A DNA stretch of 64,000 nucleotides, from positions 930,001-994,000 of the forward strand of contig CANMYO010000001.1 in assembly GCA_947502145.1 (NCBI GenBank). The letters are read 5' to 3'. This document shows, piece by piece, positions 16,202 through 25,128 of the stretch. The stretch comes from an uncultured Paracoccaceae bacterium. GTDB lineage: Bacteria > Pseudomonadota > Alphaproteobacteria > Rhodobacterales > Rhodobacteraceae. A program made the position numbers and the translations under genes. How positions within the stretch are numbered: the stretch's first letter is position 1; every line of letters begins with the position of its first letter. The notes below the pieces were generated by a model. It worked only from the letters and a program-made list of their open reading frames with translations. It was not told the origin of the DNA and searched no databases.

Positions 16202-17626
16202 CTACACGGCAGAGGTTGAATCTGGCAAGGGAGGTTTCCCCGTGCGACCATTTGCCTTTAGCGACGCTCTGCGCAAGACGGGTTGCGGCTCTGCGGCCTT
16301 GGTCAGACCGCGTGGTGTTGGGGTTGCATTCGGAAACCGGGTATAGACTGGACGACGTGGCGTGGGGTCCGACTCTGCGTCGGGCTCATCAGGATCACCT
16401 TCGTTGACCGCACCGCCCGTGAACGTCCAGATACCGGACGCAAACAGAAACAGGACCAGCGCCATCATCGAGGTCCAGTAGTGGACCGTGCCGCCACCGA
16501 TGATGATCCCGCCCATCGAAATCAGGAACCCCATCCGGCAGGATTTGTCGAACGCCGCCGTCAATTTGGCGCGGGCCGATTTCCACATGATCAACAGGCA
16601 AGCGATCGCAAAGAACAGGAACGAGGGGATCCCATAAAGCATCGCCAGCACCAGCCAGAAGTTGTCCGCACTCGACACCATGAACTCCGGTCTGACCCAG
16701 TCACGGTAGCCAAGGCCAAAGAACGGATTGGTCCAGACATTCTGCAACCCGTATTCCCAGATCAGGATGCGGTTGTAGGCGCTGCCGGTATTGAATGACG
16801 CATAGGTGATCAGCACCTCAAAGGGAGAGCTGTTGGCGATGATATCAAGCGTGATGTAGCCCGCAATCACCAGGACACCCAGCACAAGCCAGCGCTGCCG
16901 CAGCCCGCGCATGACGTAGTCCCAGGCGATCAATCCAAACTGGCAGGCCAAGCCGATCAACGGCCCGGACGACAGGGAAAACATCGTCGAAAGCACCACC
17001 ATCGGAACGGTAAAAATGCGGGTCGCGTAGGGCCGCAGGATATACCAGTAAAGCCCCATCCCGATCGAAGCGAAGATGCCGTAGTGGATCGGATGCGTGA
17101 ACATCGTTTGCGCACGTCGCATCCCCCAACGGAACGGGTAGTCAATCGGTGGGATGCTGCCGGGGATCAGATTCAGCAGGAAAGGCGTGCGCAGGAGGCT
17201 TTCCAAAGCGGCAAATGGCAGAAGCAGCATCAGCATCACAAACAGGAATTTCACGACGCGGGCCATATCGCTGGCATTTCTGACCGCGACCCGGCCCAGC
17301 AGGTAAGAGCCGAAAAATTCAATGATGTGAATGCCGACACCCTCAATTGTTTGGGCGATGCCGTGGTTTGCGACAAGGGCCAGACAGACCCACAGCGTCG
17401 AGGCGAGCATGAACCAATCGACGGCGTTGATTGGTCCGGCCCGACCCGACAGCAATCGCAATGCCATCGGGATAAAAAACAACAGCAGCACAAACCGGTG
17501 CGGCATCAACAGTACCGGGCCAATTGGAATGAAAATCGGCGGCAGCAGGCTCAGGAAAAAGATATAGGCCATGTAAACCGGGGACTTCTCCGCCGGGCGC
17601 ACGCGCGTCACGACACCGGCCGTCAT
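16202..17626 (-). CDS. O-antigen ligase/polymerase-like membrane protein (Wzy/WaaL superfamily)
   Basis: A 474-residue protein with about ten or more hydrophobic helices between residues 15 and 415 and a large periplasmic loop containing YNRILIWEYGLQNVWTNPFFGLGYRDWV. This segment is the characteristic motif of the O-antigen ligase/polymerase superfamily. It probably polymerises EPS repeat units in the periplasm (Wzy role) as part of a Wzx/Wzy pathway, since a flippase, chain-length protein and Wza-like channel are all nearby. The last 60 residues are a basic, proline-rich cytoplasmic tail, longer than usual. It is the first gene of a four-gene minus operon. Confidence 0.87.
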   Translation of the reverse strand: MTAGVVTRVRPAEKSPVYMAYIFFLSLLPPIFIPIGPVLLMPHRFVLLLFFIPMALRLLSGRAGPINAVDWFMLASTLWVCLALVANHGIAQTIEGVGIHIIEFFGSYLLGRVAVRNASDMARVVKFLFVMLMLLLPFAALESLLRTPFLLNLIPGSIPPIDYPFRWGMRRAQTMFTHPIHYGIFASIGMGLYWYILRPYATRIFTVPMVVLSTMFSLSSGPLIGLACQFGLIAWDYVMRGLRQRWLVLGVLVIAGYITLDIIANSSPFEVLITYASFNTGSAYNRILIWEYGLQNVWTNPFFGLGYRDWVRPEFMVSSADNFWLVLAMLYGIPSFLFFAIACLLIMWKSARAKLTAAFDKSCRMGFLISMGGIIIGGGTVHYWTSMMALVLFLFASGIWTFTGGAVNEGDPDEPDAESDPTPRRPVYTRFPNATPTPRGLTKAAEPQPVLRRASLKANGRTGKPPLPDSTSAV

Positions 17627-17787
17627 GACAGCGTCACGTCGGTTTGGCCAAAGCGGGGGCGGCGGGTCGCGAACATCCTAACCAGTTACCTTAGAATCCT
17701 TATGTAACTGACATAGCACAGCCATTCGGCATTTCTAAGGCATGGATGCCGTATCCAAACAGGCTGTGATCCTGCGTGATGGATGTC

Positions 17788-17818
17788 GCAACCCGCAATA
17801 TCGGGTTGCAGATTTTTT
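17788..17818 (+). terminator. Orphan plus-strand intrinsic terminator
   Basis: GCAACCCG (17788-17795) pairs perfectly with CGGGTTGC (17802-17809) around a six-base loop. Six T follow at 17813-17818 after the triplet AGA. The U-run is on the plus strand, yet no plus-strand gene lies upstream: 17627-17787 is only the leader of the divergent Wzy gene. It may end a small plus-strand RNA or block antisense transcription into the spike gene. Confidence 0.65.
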
Positions 17819-17820
17819 GC

Positions 17821-20800
17821 TCAGCTTTCCTGGATCGACAGCGACGTCAGCTTGCATGACAGCGCCGTGCCCACCTTGTTGACGGTCGCCGTAACATCCT
17901 CTGTCGCCGCCGCGTTGAAGGTGCCCACGTAGACGCCCGGTGCGGTGATTGTATTCAGGTTGATTACCACCACGCCGCCCAGCAGAATGCGCAACCGGCC
18001 CTCTGCGGCGACTTCGGTCACATTGATCGTGACGGTATAGGTCTTGCCGCTTTCCACCGGGGTCCGATAACCGCTCTTTTGTGAAACAGAACCAAAGGAC
18101 GGCACCGCAGCGCCAATCTCAAGGATGCCGCCGGACATCGTTGCGCCGGTCTGCGTGGTCCATTGTGACGGATCGTCAAAACCCGGATCTGGGGCCAGTT
18201 CAGCGTTGCCGCTTGCCGATGTGGTAAAGCTTGCGCTGCTGGCCGCGGCACCATTCCCCGCAGAGTTTTCGTGATAGAAATGCGCGCGATAGGTGGTCGC
18301 AGCGGACAACCCAGTAATGGCATAGGGTCCCAATGGCCCGGACGTTGTGATCGGGGTGACAAAATGCGCCACAGCCCCGGTGCCCGCCTGAATGTCAGCG
18401 GCGCTGGGCGTCGCCGTTTCCGGCCAGACACCATAGGACAGGCTGCCGTTGTCCTGGTTGGTCGACAGGCTCAGCGCTGCCCCCGTGGCAGAGGTCGCAG
18501 CACCGCTTGGCAGGTTCAGCATCGGCGCGCCCGGCACGGCGCCGTGATCAAACGCCAGCGCCGCATCCGCGCCCACAAAGGGATCCACCCAGGAAATCAC
18601 CTGATCCTTGTAGTCGCGGTCAAATCCCTGAAACCGTGGAAACCGCGCCGAAATGATCGCGATGTCAGCGGACATATCAATGCCTGCCGTTGTGTGCACC
18701 GGCGACCCGTCAGGATGGCTGTATACTTCGTTGGCAAGATCATCATAGACGGCAAACAGGTTGGTCGCCGAGACGTTCGAGGCATCAAATTGGCCAATGC
18801 CCTGCCCAAATGCGGTGGCGAACGAGGTGATCACATTGCCACGCACACTATCTGGCGGGTTGGCATAATCGTCCGCATCATTGATTGACCCGGCCACGTT
18901 ATTGTTGACGGTATAGGTCATGCCATTGGCACCATCGGCACCCCTTGCCAGATCAATTGCATATCCCGGATAGGCATATCCCGCGACCGGCGGAACGACG
19001 TTGTTGAACACGTAACCCTTTGAATTTGCAATCGGTCCTGCCGCGTCCACACCATAGTTGCTGTCCAGAATGGCCCGACCATCGGTGTCCGCCGGGTCCC
19101 AGAAACTGGGGACAACACAGAATGCAACCACAGGCGCGGAACTGCGCTGCCACACGAGGCTGCCGTTGCAGACCGGGCCAAACTCAAGACCCCAGAAACA
19201 GATGTCACTGTTGTTTTCAGACCCGCCGGTCCCGTAGACCTTGGTCTTGGACGAATGCGCGGTCAGACCAATCTGCGTCATATAGGAATGCGCAAAAACG
19301 TATTCCTTGACGAAAAAGCTGCTGACTGCGTCGTTCTGCAATTTCGCGAAATAGCACTTCTCGATCAACCCGCCAGCTGCGCTGGATGCACCCACTCCAA
19401 AGATCGAGGCTCCGACCCCCTTGATCCCGTAACAGGTTGATCTGCTGATCGTGGCATTGTCGCAGTCCTGCAGATGCAGACCCCGGCTCGTGCTTGCATT
19501 CGGATCGTCTGCGCTGATTGTTCCGCTGCATAGAATATTGTCCAGCGTCACATTGTTGGCGCGCGTCCCGCGGTTCTGGTGGATGTTAATCCCGTCGCTG
19601 CGTCCCAGCGACCTGCCCGAGGCCCCCGACACCTGCAAACCGCGAATTGTAATGTCACTCACCCCGGTGTCGATGGCGATGCAATTCGTCCGTGCTGCAA
19701 ATTCGATGCTGTCAATATTGGCCGGGTCGCGTGGATAAACATAGACATCCAGCATCGGGCCATTGTCCAGAACCGCAAACGTGCCGGGTGCCAGCGCCGG
19801 AGCGATATTGATGATCGCATAAAGCTTTGGATCGGGATACCGGGTCGACACATCCTGAATGGTCCAACCACCATCAATGTTCAGCGTGTTCCCCGCGACA
19901 TTCGCGCCCGTGATATTGGCCGGACGGATCTGGTTTGGCGCGTTCAACACAAAGACCTGGGCAGCCATCAGCTGGGCGTCGGTGTATTTCGACGCGTTGA
20001 TGACGGCCGCATCAACGATTCCGGTGATCTGGTTCGATCCATTCAAAAGGAAATTGTCGGCAGTATGATAATCCGCCGGGCGCTTTTCGACAAAGCGGCT
20101 GGTCAGGTCCGCACGGTCAGTGGCAATATGCATCTGTTCGCCCGCTTCATGCAGGTTAAGCCCCAGAAAATGCGCTCCGTGCTCCACCGCCGTCTTGGGA
20201 ATGGATGCCTTGAACACCGGAGAGGCGGAAACACCCAAAGTAGATCCAATGATACCTGCGTCCGCGGCGGAACATTGTGTTAGCCCCGGCAAGGGGTCCA
20301 GCGCTGTGATATGCGGTTTTTCGATATCGTAGCCTTCCAGCGTGACCGGCTTATCAACGATGACCTTCTCGCGGTATGTCCCGGCACGGACCTTGATTTC
20401 CTGCCCTGGCGCAGCGACCGACATGGCGTGGCTGATCGTCTCAAATGGATCTGCCTCTGTGCCTGCGGCGGTGTCAAACCCATAGGGCGCCACAAAAATA
20501 TCACCTGCAGTCCCGTGGTTGCGTCGAGACCCCCAGCCGCGAAAATCGCGGTCATCGGTGGGTACGGTCAGCACGTGTTTTGCGTCGCTGATGTCGCCTG
20601 CGGTGCCATCAACGGGACGAATTGTGATGCGGTTACCGCTTTCCGGTGGCAGCCCGGCAAGAGGGTATGTGCCCGGTGACGTCGCTGCCAGTGACACCCA
20701 GGGACCGCCATTTGCGCTGGCTTCGATATCTGTCACAGGCCCGGGCAGGCGAAAGATGGAAATATCCGTGCGGTTGCCACGTGGCCCCGACAACGCCCAA

Positions 20801-21426
20801 TCCTCGGGCAGGAACGCCATTGGCGGATTGGCTTGATCTTCGATCGTCAGGTTAAAGGCGCTTGTCGCGGTCCCGCCGGAATTTGAGGCCATCACCGTCA
20901 CGACATTGCCCGCGTCCGCAACATCCGTATCAACCGAGATAATGCCCGATGATATTCCGATGTTTGTGGCCCCACCGGCCACGGCGTAAGTCAGGCGCGC
21001 GCCGGTGAATTCACCTGATGCGTCGATGCTCTGTTGCCCGGACCCCACGTCAAAAATTTCATCGACAAGGGCATTGGCTGCGACCGGTGGAATATCCCGA
21101 ATGATCACTGTCGGCGTGTTCCGCCCGGGCATACCGGCCGGCGATATTCTGCAATAAAGCTGCTTGAGGTCATCCGTGGCCGCATCCGGGGTAAAGGTCG
21201 CGCTGGTCGCGCCGACAATCGGCCCCGTCTCAACGGTGTGCCATTGATACCCTATCGTCAGCGGTGGCGGGCCCCTGAACCCGCTTGCAATCGCAGTCAG
21301 GGCAACGCCTGTCTGCGCCGCATCGCCATGCGTTGGGTTCGCCGTAAGTCCGGTGATACTGGCAAGAAATTGTTTTGGGTTCTTTCCAGGGGCTTTTTTG
21401 CCGCCCATCGCATTGCTGATATCCAT
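17821..21426 (-). CDS. Large beta-helix protein downstream of a GTA spike-base gene; probable head-spike fibre
   Basis: A 1201-residue protein without signal peptide or membrane segment. Residues 25-200 look Ig/cadherin-like (two repeats, ending in GNVVTVMASNSGGTATSAFNLTIED). Residues about 310-900 start with FVAPYGFDTAAGTEADPFETISHAM, the usual opening of a right-handed parallel beta-helix, and continue with many N/D-rich rungs. Residues about 990-1080 resemble a fibronectin type III domain, and the last 130 look like a carbohydrate-binding jelly roll. It starts 12 bases after the spike-base stop with AGGGG upstream. In Rhodobacter capsulatus the GTA head-spike genes ghsA and ghsB are adjacent, and the spikes bind the capsule. 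By position and architecture this is the ghsB counterpart; that is inference, not sequence identity. Confidence 0.6.
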   Translation of the reverse strand: MDISNAMGGKKAPGKNPKQFLASITGLTANPTHGDAAQTGVALTAIASGFRGPPPLTIGYQWHTVETGPIVGATSATFTPDAATDDLKQLYCRISPAGMPGRNTPTVIIRDIPPVAANALVDEIFDVGSGQQSIDASGEFTGARLTYAVAGGATNIGISSGIISVDTDVADAGNVVTVMASNSGGTATSAFNLTIEDQANPPMAFLPEDWALSGPRGNRTDISIFRLPGPVTDIEASANGGPWVSLAATSPGTYPLAGLPPESGNRITIRPVDGTAGDISDAKHVLTVPTDDRDFRGWGSRRNHGTAGDIFVAPYGFDTAAGTEADPFETISHAMSVAAPGQEIKVRAGTYREKVIVDKPVTLEGYDIEKPHITALDPLPGLTQCSAADAGIIGSTLGVSASPVFKASIPKTAVEHGAHFLGLNLHEAGEQMHIATDRADLTSRFVEKRPADYHTADNFLLNGSNQITGIVDAAVINASKYTDAQLMAAQVFVLNAPNQIRPANITGANVAGNTLNIDGGWTIQDVSTRYPDPKLYAIINIAPALAPGTFAVLDNGPMLDVYVYPRDPANIDSIEFAARTNCIAIDTGVSDITIRGLQVSGASGRSLGRSDGINIHQNRGTRANNVTLDNILCSGTISADDPNASTSRGLHLQDCDNATISRSTCYGIKGVGASIFGVGASSAAGGLIEKCYFAKLQNDAVSSFFVKEYVFAHSYMTQIGLTAHSSKTKVYGTGGSENNSDICFWGLEFGPVCNGSLVWQRSSAPVVAFCVVPSFWDPADTDGRAILDSNYGVDAAGPIANSKGYVFNNVVPPVAGYAYPGYAIDLARGADGANGMTYTVNNNVAGSINDADDYANPPDSVRGNVITSFATAFGQGIGQFDASNVSATNLFAVYDDLANEVYSHPDGSPVHTTAGIDMSADIAIISARFPRFQGFDRDYKDQVISWVDPFVGADAALAFDHGAVPGAPMLNLPSGAATSATGAALSLSTNQDNGSLSYGVWPETATPSAADIQAGTGAVAHFVTPITTSGPLGPYAITGLSAATTYRAHFYHENSAGNGAAASSASFTTSASGNAELAPDPGFDDPSQWTTQTGATMSGGILEIGAAVPSFGSVSQKSGYRTPVESGKTYTVTINVTEVAAEGRLRILLGGVVVINLNTITAPGVYVGTFNAAATEDVTATVNKVGTALSCKLTSLSIQES

Positions 21427-21438
21427 GATGCCGACCCC

Positions 21439-21702
21439 TTAGCGCATGCCAATAAGGTTCGTGGCGGACGTGCCAGTCGCAAGGACCTGCGTGACACGGA
21501 TGGGGTACAGGCTGCCCGCCTGTAGGTCTTTCAGCGTAACCACATCACCCGACAACATCCGCACCACAGCGTCTCCTCCGACCCCAACATAGAGACCCCG
21601 GGTTGCGTAAGCCAGCGCCGTGCCGTCGCTGGGCACGATCACCTCGCCGGATTCAGCAGGGGAGGTCAAACTCGGCGAAATTGTATCAAATTCATCTTCC
21701 AT
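21439..21702 (-). CDS. ghsA: Spike-base protein, Rcc01079 (GhsA)-like
   Basis: An 87-residue protein whose core TRGLYVGVGGDAVVRMLSG and VTQVLATGTSATNLIGM match the spike-base family typified by R. capsulatus Rcc01079 (GhsA), as I remember it. That protein anchors the head spikes of gene transfer agent particles. ATG 21702 has a perfect AGGAG eight bases upstream; the open frame extends ten codons further without support. It directly precedes the large beta-helix gene on the same strand. No capsid, portal, terminase or integrase gene is present in the window, so it is not part of a full GTA or prophage cluster. Confidence 0.78.
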   Translation of the reverse strand: MEDEFDTISPSLTSPAESGEVIVPSDGTALAYATRGLYVGVGGDAVVRMLSGDVVTLKDLQAGSLYPIRVTQVLATGTSATNLIGMR

Positions 21703-21808
21703 GAAGCAGCTCCTGAGCAAAGTCAGTGCCACATTGAGATTTCATCGTTAATATGTTTCCGGGGTATGCGTCCGCTGCCACCCCACAAGGTTAACGGGCG
21801 ATGAATCA

Positions 21809-21840
21809 AAAACGGCGACCCGCGGTTGGATCGCCGTTTT
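21809..21840. terminator. Bidirectional intrinsic terminator
   Basis: AAAACGGCGA (21809-21818) pairs with TCGCCGTTTT (21831-21840) around a 12-base loop, with T-runs on both strands. It ends the minus-strand gene that stops at 21865 and separates it from the spike-base gene. Confidence 0.8.
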
Positions 21841-21864
21841 CATTTTACTTCAAACGCTTACAGA

Positions 21865-24720
21865 TCAGGCTGCCATGTCAAAGCCGTCGATGTCTTCGTC
21901 GGACTCTTCTGGCATGTCTTCGCTGTATTTGCCCGTCGTGGGGACGATATCAGACAAAAGCAGGTCGTCCGGGTCAGGCTCGACCTCTTGTTCGGCGGCC
22001 TGCGGCGTTGAATTGGACTTGCTGCCGCCCCCGAAGATCGCAAAGAAGATGCTGAAGATCTTGGCAAAGAAGTTGCCTGAATCGCCGTCGTCGTCGCCGG
22101 TTTCTGCTGCGCTCTTTTCTTCTTCCTCTTCTGCAACATGCCGCTTGGGCCAATGTTCCTTGTCATCGTGCTTTGGTCCTTTTGGACCCTTGGGGCCGCC
22201 GCCAGAGGAATCAAGCACATCGCCGTCTTCGGTCGTCTCATCCTGTTTTGGCCGCGGATTCGGCTTTGGCTTCGGACTCGGCTCGGGTTCCGGCTCTGGC
22301 TCAGGATCTGGCGTGGGCTCGGGCTCCGGCGCAGGCGCAGGCTCGGGCTCCGGCGCAGGCGCAGGCTCGGGCTCCGGGGCAGGTGCGGGTTCTGGCTCCG
22401 GTGCAGGTTCGGGTTCAGGCTCCGGCGCAGGCTCGGGCTCCGGCGCGGGCGCAGGTTCAGGTGCAGGCGCAGGCTCGGGCTCGGGTGCGGGTGCGGGCGC
22501 AGGTTCAGGCTCCGGTGCAGGCGCAGGCTCGGGCTCCGGTGCGGGCGCAGGTTCAGGCTCCGGCGCAGGTGCAGGTTCTGGCTCGGGTTCCGGCTCCGGT
22601 CCTGGCACGGGTACAGGATCGGGATCGGGCTGCGGCGCCGGGACCGGCTGCCCAAGGAAGACTGCGTGATCCTCTGCGACTTCATCAGCCGTCAACGCAG
22701 CACGTGTAAAACTGACGTCGTCCATCAGGCCCGTAAAGGAATCGCCATAGGGGTTGCCAAGGTGGAAACCCTGTCCATATGACGGCCGTTGCGCTCCGAT
22801 AAGGCCATCGACCCGATCCACTTCCAACCCATCAAGGTAAAGCGTCGCAGTGCCGTCGTCCTGGGAAAACGTATAGGTAATCTTGTGCCAGTCACCATCG
22901 TCAATGGAAGGATCCGTGACCGACAGCGAAAAGGATTCCCCCGCATCCGTGCCCGACGTCAGGCTGATGCGTCCCTCATAGGTGCGGATAACGGCCGTCC
23001 CGGTAAAGAAGATCATAGTCCCGTCATCAGTCGTGTCTGCGGCATCCTTCTGAAAGCCGACTGACAGGCTGAATTCGGTGTTGTTGGCCAGTTCATCGCT
23101 GAACTCATAGCGCATAGTGCTGTCTTCGTTGTTGACCCGCACGGATTTGCCGTGGTCGGTATCCAGACGGGACACGGACCCGGTTTTGACAAAGTCGTTG
23201 GCAAAGTAGGTTTCATCGTCGAACCCCGGTTCAAACGACATATCAAGCGCATGAGGCGTGTTCACTGGTGTTGACTTCTCGACCGTCAGAACATCGCCAT
23301 TTGCCAGCTCAATCGTGGCTGACGCATGATAATCGCCCGGTGCGGCGTAGGTATGGGACACGTTTTCGCCAGTGCCGGAAATGCCGTCACCAAAGTCCCA
23401 TGTGATCGTCGCTCCGGTCAGATCAACTTCGCCGGTCGGGCCAAAAATCGCGTCCACGGACAGATCAATGGTCATCATGTCCAGCCCGTCCTGCGGCGTG
23501 GCGCTGACAAATCCCTGAAGATAATCAGGGGTGCTGTCAAATTGCGTTGATGCCGCGCCATACCCGTCTGCCGCGCTGCCGGGGATGACCTGGAAATCGT
23601 CGATGTCGCCGTTTGGCGTCAGCGGGTTGGAATACAGATCGCCGATGTAGTTTTCACCATTCGGGTCATGACGTTGCACATCAAGGTTGTCGCCAATCGT
23701 GATGCCAAAGTCACCGGGGTTGCTGCCCGATTGCCCACCGATTCCACCGGACAGCACGTTGCCATCAATGACTGTGTTGGTGGTGCCGTCGACCAGCCGA
23801 ATGCCCGGCGCATCATTCTGATCGCCCGAGCTTTGAATCAACGTGTTGTTGAGAATCTGCATGTCATTGCCGTATTCAACAACAATCCCCATGGCGTGAC
23901 CGTTGTGGATCACATTGTCTTCGATCAGCACATCGGTGAAACCGATCTTGTTGCCGTTGTCGTCCAGATAGATGCCCAGGATTGGGCCGCCATCTTCGCC
24001 CTGCTCCATGTAATTGTCAGAGATGACAATGTTGGAACTCGCCTCGGTCTGCGATGTTGTAGTCCAGAAGTGAATGAAATCGCCGTGGTCGCCGCCGCCA
24101 TCGTTCCACCAGGGGTTATTGTCGGAAAATGAGTTGCCGGTGATCGTCGCGTTGCTGACATCACCGCCCGCAACCGAAACGGTGCGCAAACCAGAGATAT
24201 CATTATCCTCAATGGTCACACCATCGACGTAACCCAAGATGATCCCGCTTTTGAAATCGGTCATTTCGTTGTTTGAAATGGTGATGTTCTCAGATGTCAG
24301 CACGCCAACCGCGCGCCCGATCGGATACCCTTCGACCCCAAACGCACCAAGATCCCCAGGATCGGAATCCACCGGGATACCGTTCACGGCGTCGCCGCCT
24401 TCCAGCCGCGAGTTGATCAGTGCAATGTCGTTGCTTTCCCGGATCGAGAACCCCGCGTCCCAGTCGACGGTGTCGGCGTCGGGTTCAAAATCAACAAAGA
24501 TGCCGTCAAACGTCATGTTTGCGCAGTCGTAGATCTTCACGGTGTTGAAGATGGCCGGGTCGTTCGGGTCCGCTGATTTGATTGTGACATTTGATGAAAA
24601 GTTGAGCGCGTCAAAACGGACATCGCCGTAATCGCCTCCGCTCATCTCGATTGTGTCGCCCCCGGATGCTGTTGAAATTGCGGCAAGCAGCTCTGCCTGG
24701 GTCGAAACGGTATAGATCAT
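21865..24720 (-). CDS. Beta-helix/PKD/LamG-like surface protein with long Pro-Glu repeat
   Basis: A 951-residue, very acidic protein. Residues 1-390 form a right-handed parallel beta-helix (opening [29 protein letters not shown]; rungs such as [19 protein letters not shown]). Residues about 400-480 hold a PKD-like domain ([26 protein letters not shown]) and 490-690 a LamG/concanavalin-like domain ([24 protein letters not shown]). A roughly 130-residue EPEPAPAP repeat follows, then an acidic tail ending [11 protein letters not shown]. No signal peptide is seen, which with the acidic composition suits type I secretion or another Sec-independent route. Beta-helices in EPS loci are often lyases or C5-epimerases, or adhesins. 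ATG 24720 has AAGGA upstream; 14 more codons are open before it. Confidence 0.65.
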   Translation of the reverse strand: MIYTVSTQAELLAAISTASGGDTIEMSGGDYGDVRFDALNFSSNVTIKSADPNDPAIFNTVKIYDCANMTFDGIFVDFEPDADTVDWDAGFSIRESNDIALINSRLEGGDAVNGIPVDSDPGDLGAFGVEGYPIGRAVGVLTSENITISNNEMTDFKSGIILGYVDGVTIEDNDISGLRTVSVAGGDVSNATITGNSFSDNNPWWNDGGGDHGDFIHFWTTTSQTEASSNIVISDNYMEQGEDGGPILGIYLDDNGNKIGFTDVLIEDNVIHNGHAMGIVVEYGNDMQILNNTLIQSSGDQNDAPGIRLVDGTTNTVIDGNVLSGGIGGQSGSNPGDFGITIGDNLDVQRHDPNGENYIGDLYSNPLTPNGDIDDFQVIPGSAADGYGAASTQFDSTPDYLQGFVSATPQDGLDMMTIDLSVDAIFGPTGEVDLTGATITWDFGDGISGTGENVSHTYAAPGDYHASATIELANGDVLTVEKSTPVNTPHALDMSFEPGFDDETYFANDFVKTGSVSRLDTDHGKSVRVNNEDSTMRYEFSDELANNTEFSLSVGFQKDAADTTDDGTMIFFTGTAVIRTYEGRISLTSGTDAGESFSLSVTDPSIDDGDWHKITYTFSQDDGTATLYLDGLEVDRVDGLIGAQRPSYGQGFHLGNPYGDSFTGLMDDVSFTRAALTADEVAEDHAVFLGQPVPAPQPDPDPVPVPGPEPEPEPEPAPAPEPEPAPAPEPEPAPAPEPEPAPAPAPEPEPAPAPEPAPAPEPEPAPEPEPEPAPEPEPAPAPEPEPAPAPEPEPAPAPEPEPTPDPEPEPEPEPSPKPKPNPRPKQDETTEDGDVLDSSGGGPKGPKGPKHDDKEHWPKRHVAEEEEEKSAAETGDDDGDSGNFFAKIFSIFFAIFGGGSKSNSTPQAAEQEVEPDPDDLLLSDIVPTTGKYSEDMPEESDEDIDGFDMAA
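22260..22640. repeat. Tandem repeat coding for Pro-Glu-Pro-Ala
   Basis: A degenerate tandem array with a unit of about 24 bases. Read on the minus strand it encodes APAPEPEP, and on the plus strand GSGSGAGA-like shadow frames. It lies inside the beta-helix/LamG gene and likely forms a stiff, negatively charged spacer across the cell wall or capsule. Such arrays can change copy number by slippage. Confidence 0.85.
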
Positions 24721-25128
24721 GTTTTGTCCTTGCGGGTTGTCCGACCACACGTCGCAAGGCAAGCAGCCTGTTTTTGCGGGTGCGAACGGAAGCGAGCATT
24801 AACCAAGATTCCACGTAGAACGCAGACTTGTTTAGAAGTGCGTCAACATCTGGGCGCGATCGGGGCGCTTTTATGGGTGGAGATTTTGGTGTGCCTGCGA
24901 GTATTCTTGTTTCGTTTTTTTGTAACGAATTCATACTCGTGAAACCTGCGAGCACTTGCCCGACACCATCGGCAAGTTACAACACCGAAAGACGGATTAG
25001 CGTATTTGGGGCAGAATGCCGCCCAGAACTTGCCCTAGACTGGCGGTATTATGCTGGGATTCGGGTTAACAACCTGATGGCCGTCCGAGATGGCAGGAAT
25101 TTGCCGAATTTTGATGAAGGAATAGCAC
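24721..25128. promoter_or_regulatory. 408-base divergent intergenic region with composite hairpin
   Basis: No convincing gene. It separates the minus-strand beta-helix gene from the plus-strand asparagine-synthase-like gene and should carry both promoters. It holds a composite hairpin (24898-24939) and a direct repeat CCTGCGAG at 24894-24901 and 24945-24952 flanking it. A 123-residue plus-strand frame from 24828 overlaps the next gene and has no family features. Confidence 0.5.
24898..24939. repeat. Composite inverted repeat
   Basis: The outer arms CGAGTAT (24898-24904) and ATACTCG (24933-24939) enclose inner arms TTCGTT (24911-24916) and AACGAA (24924-24929), so one strand can fold into a two-step hairpin. 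The direct repeat CCTGCGAG brackets it. It could be an operator pair or an RNA structure in a leader. Confidence 0.4.

Noticed and set aside
22260-22640. Regular repeats that might be read as a CRISPR array
   Set aside because: Units are degenerate, contiguous and in frame with a protein; there are no unique spacers and no cas genes.
22138-22782. Long plus-strand frames rich in Gly-Ser-Ala or Arg-Leu opposite the Pro-Glu repeat
   Set aside because: They are frame shadows of the tandem repeat in the minus-strand gene; no other family feature.
17821-24720. Prophage remnant
   Set aside because: Only a spike-base and a fibre-like gene are seen; no integrase, capsid, portal, terminase, lysis gene or att-like repeat, and codon use looks like that of the neighbours.
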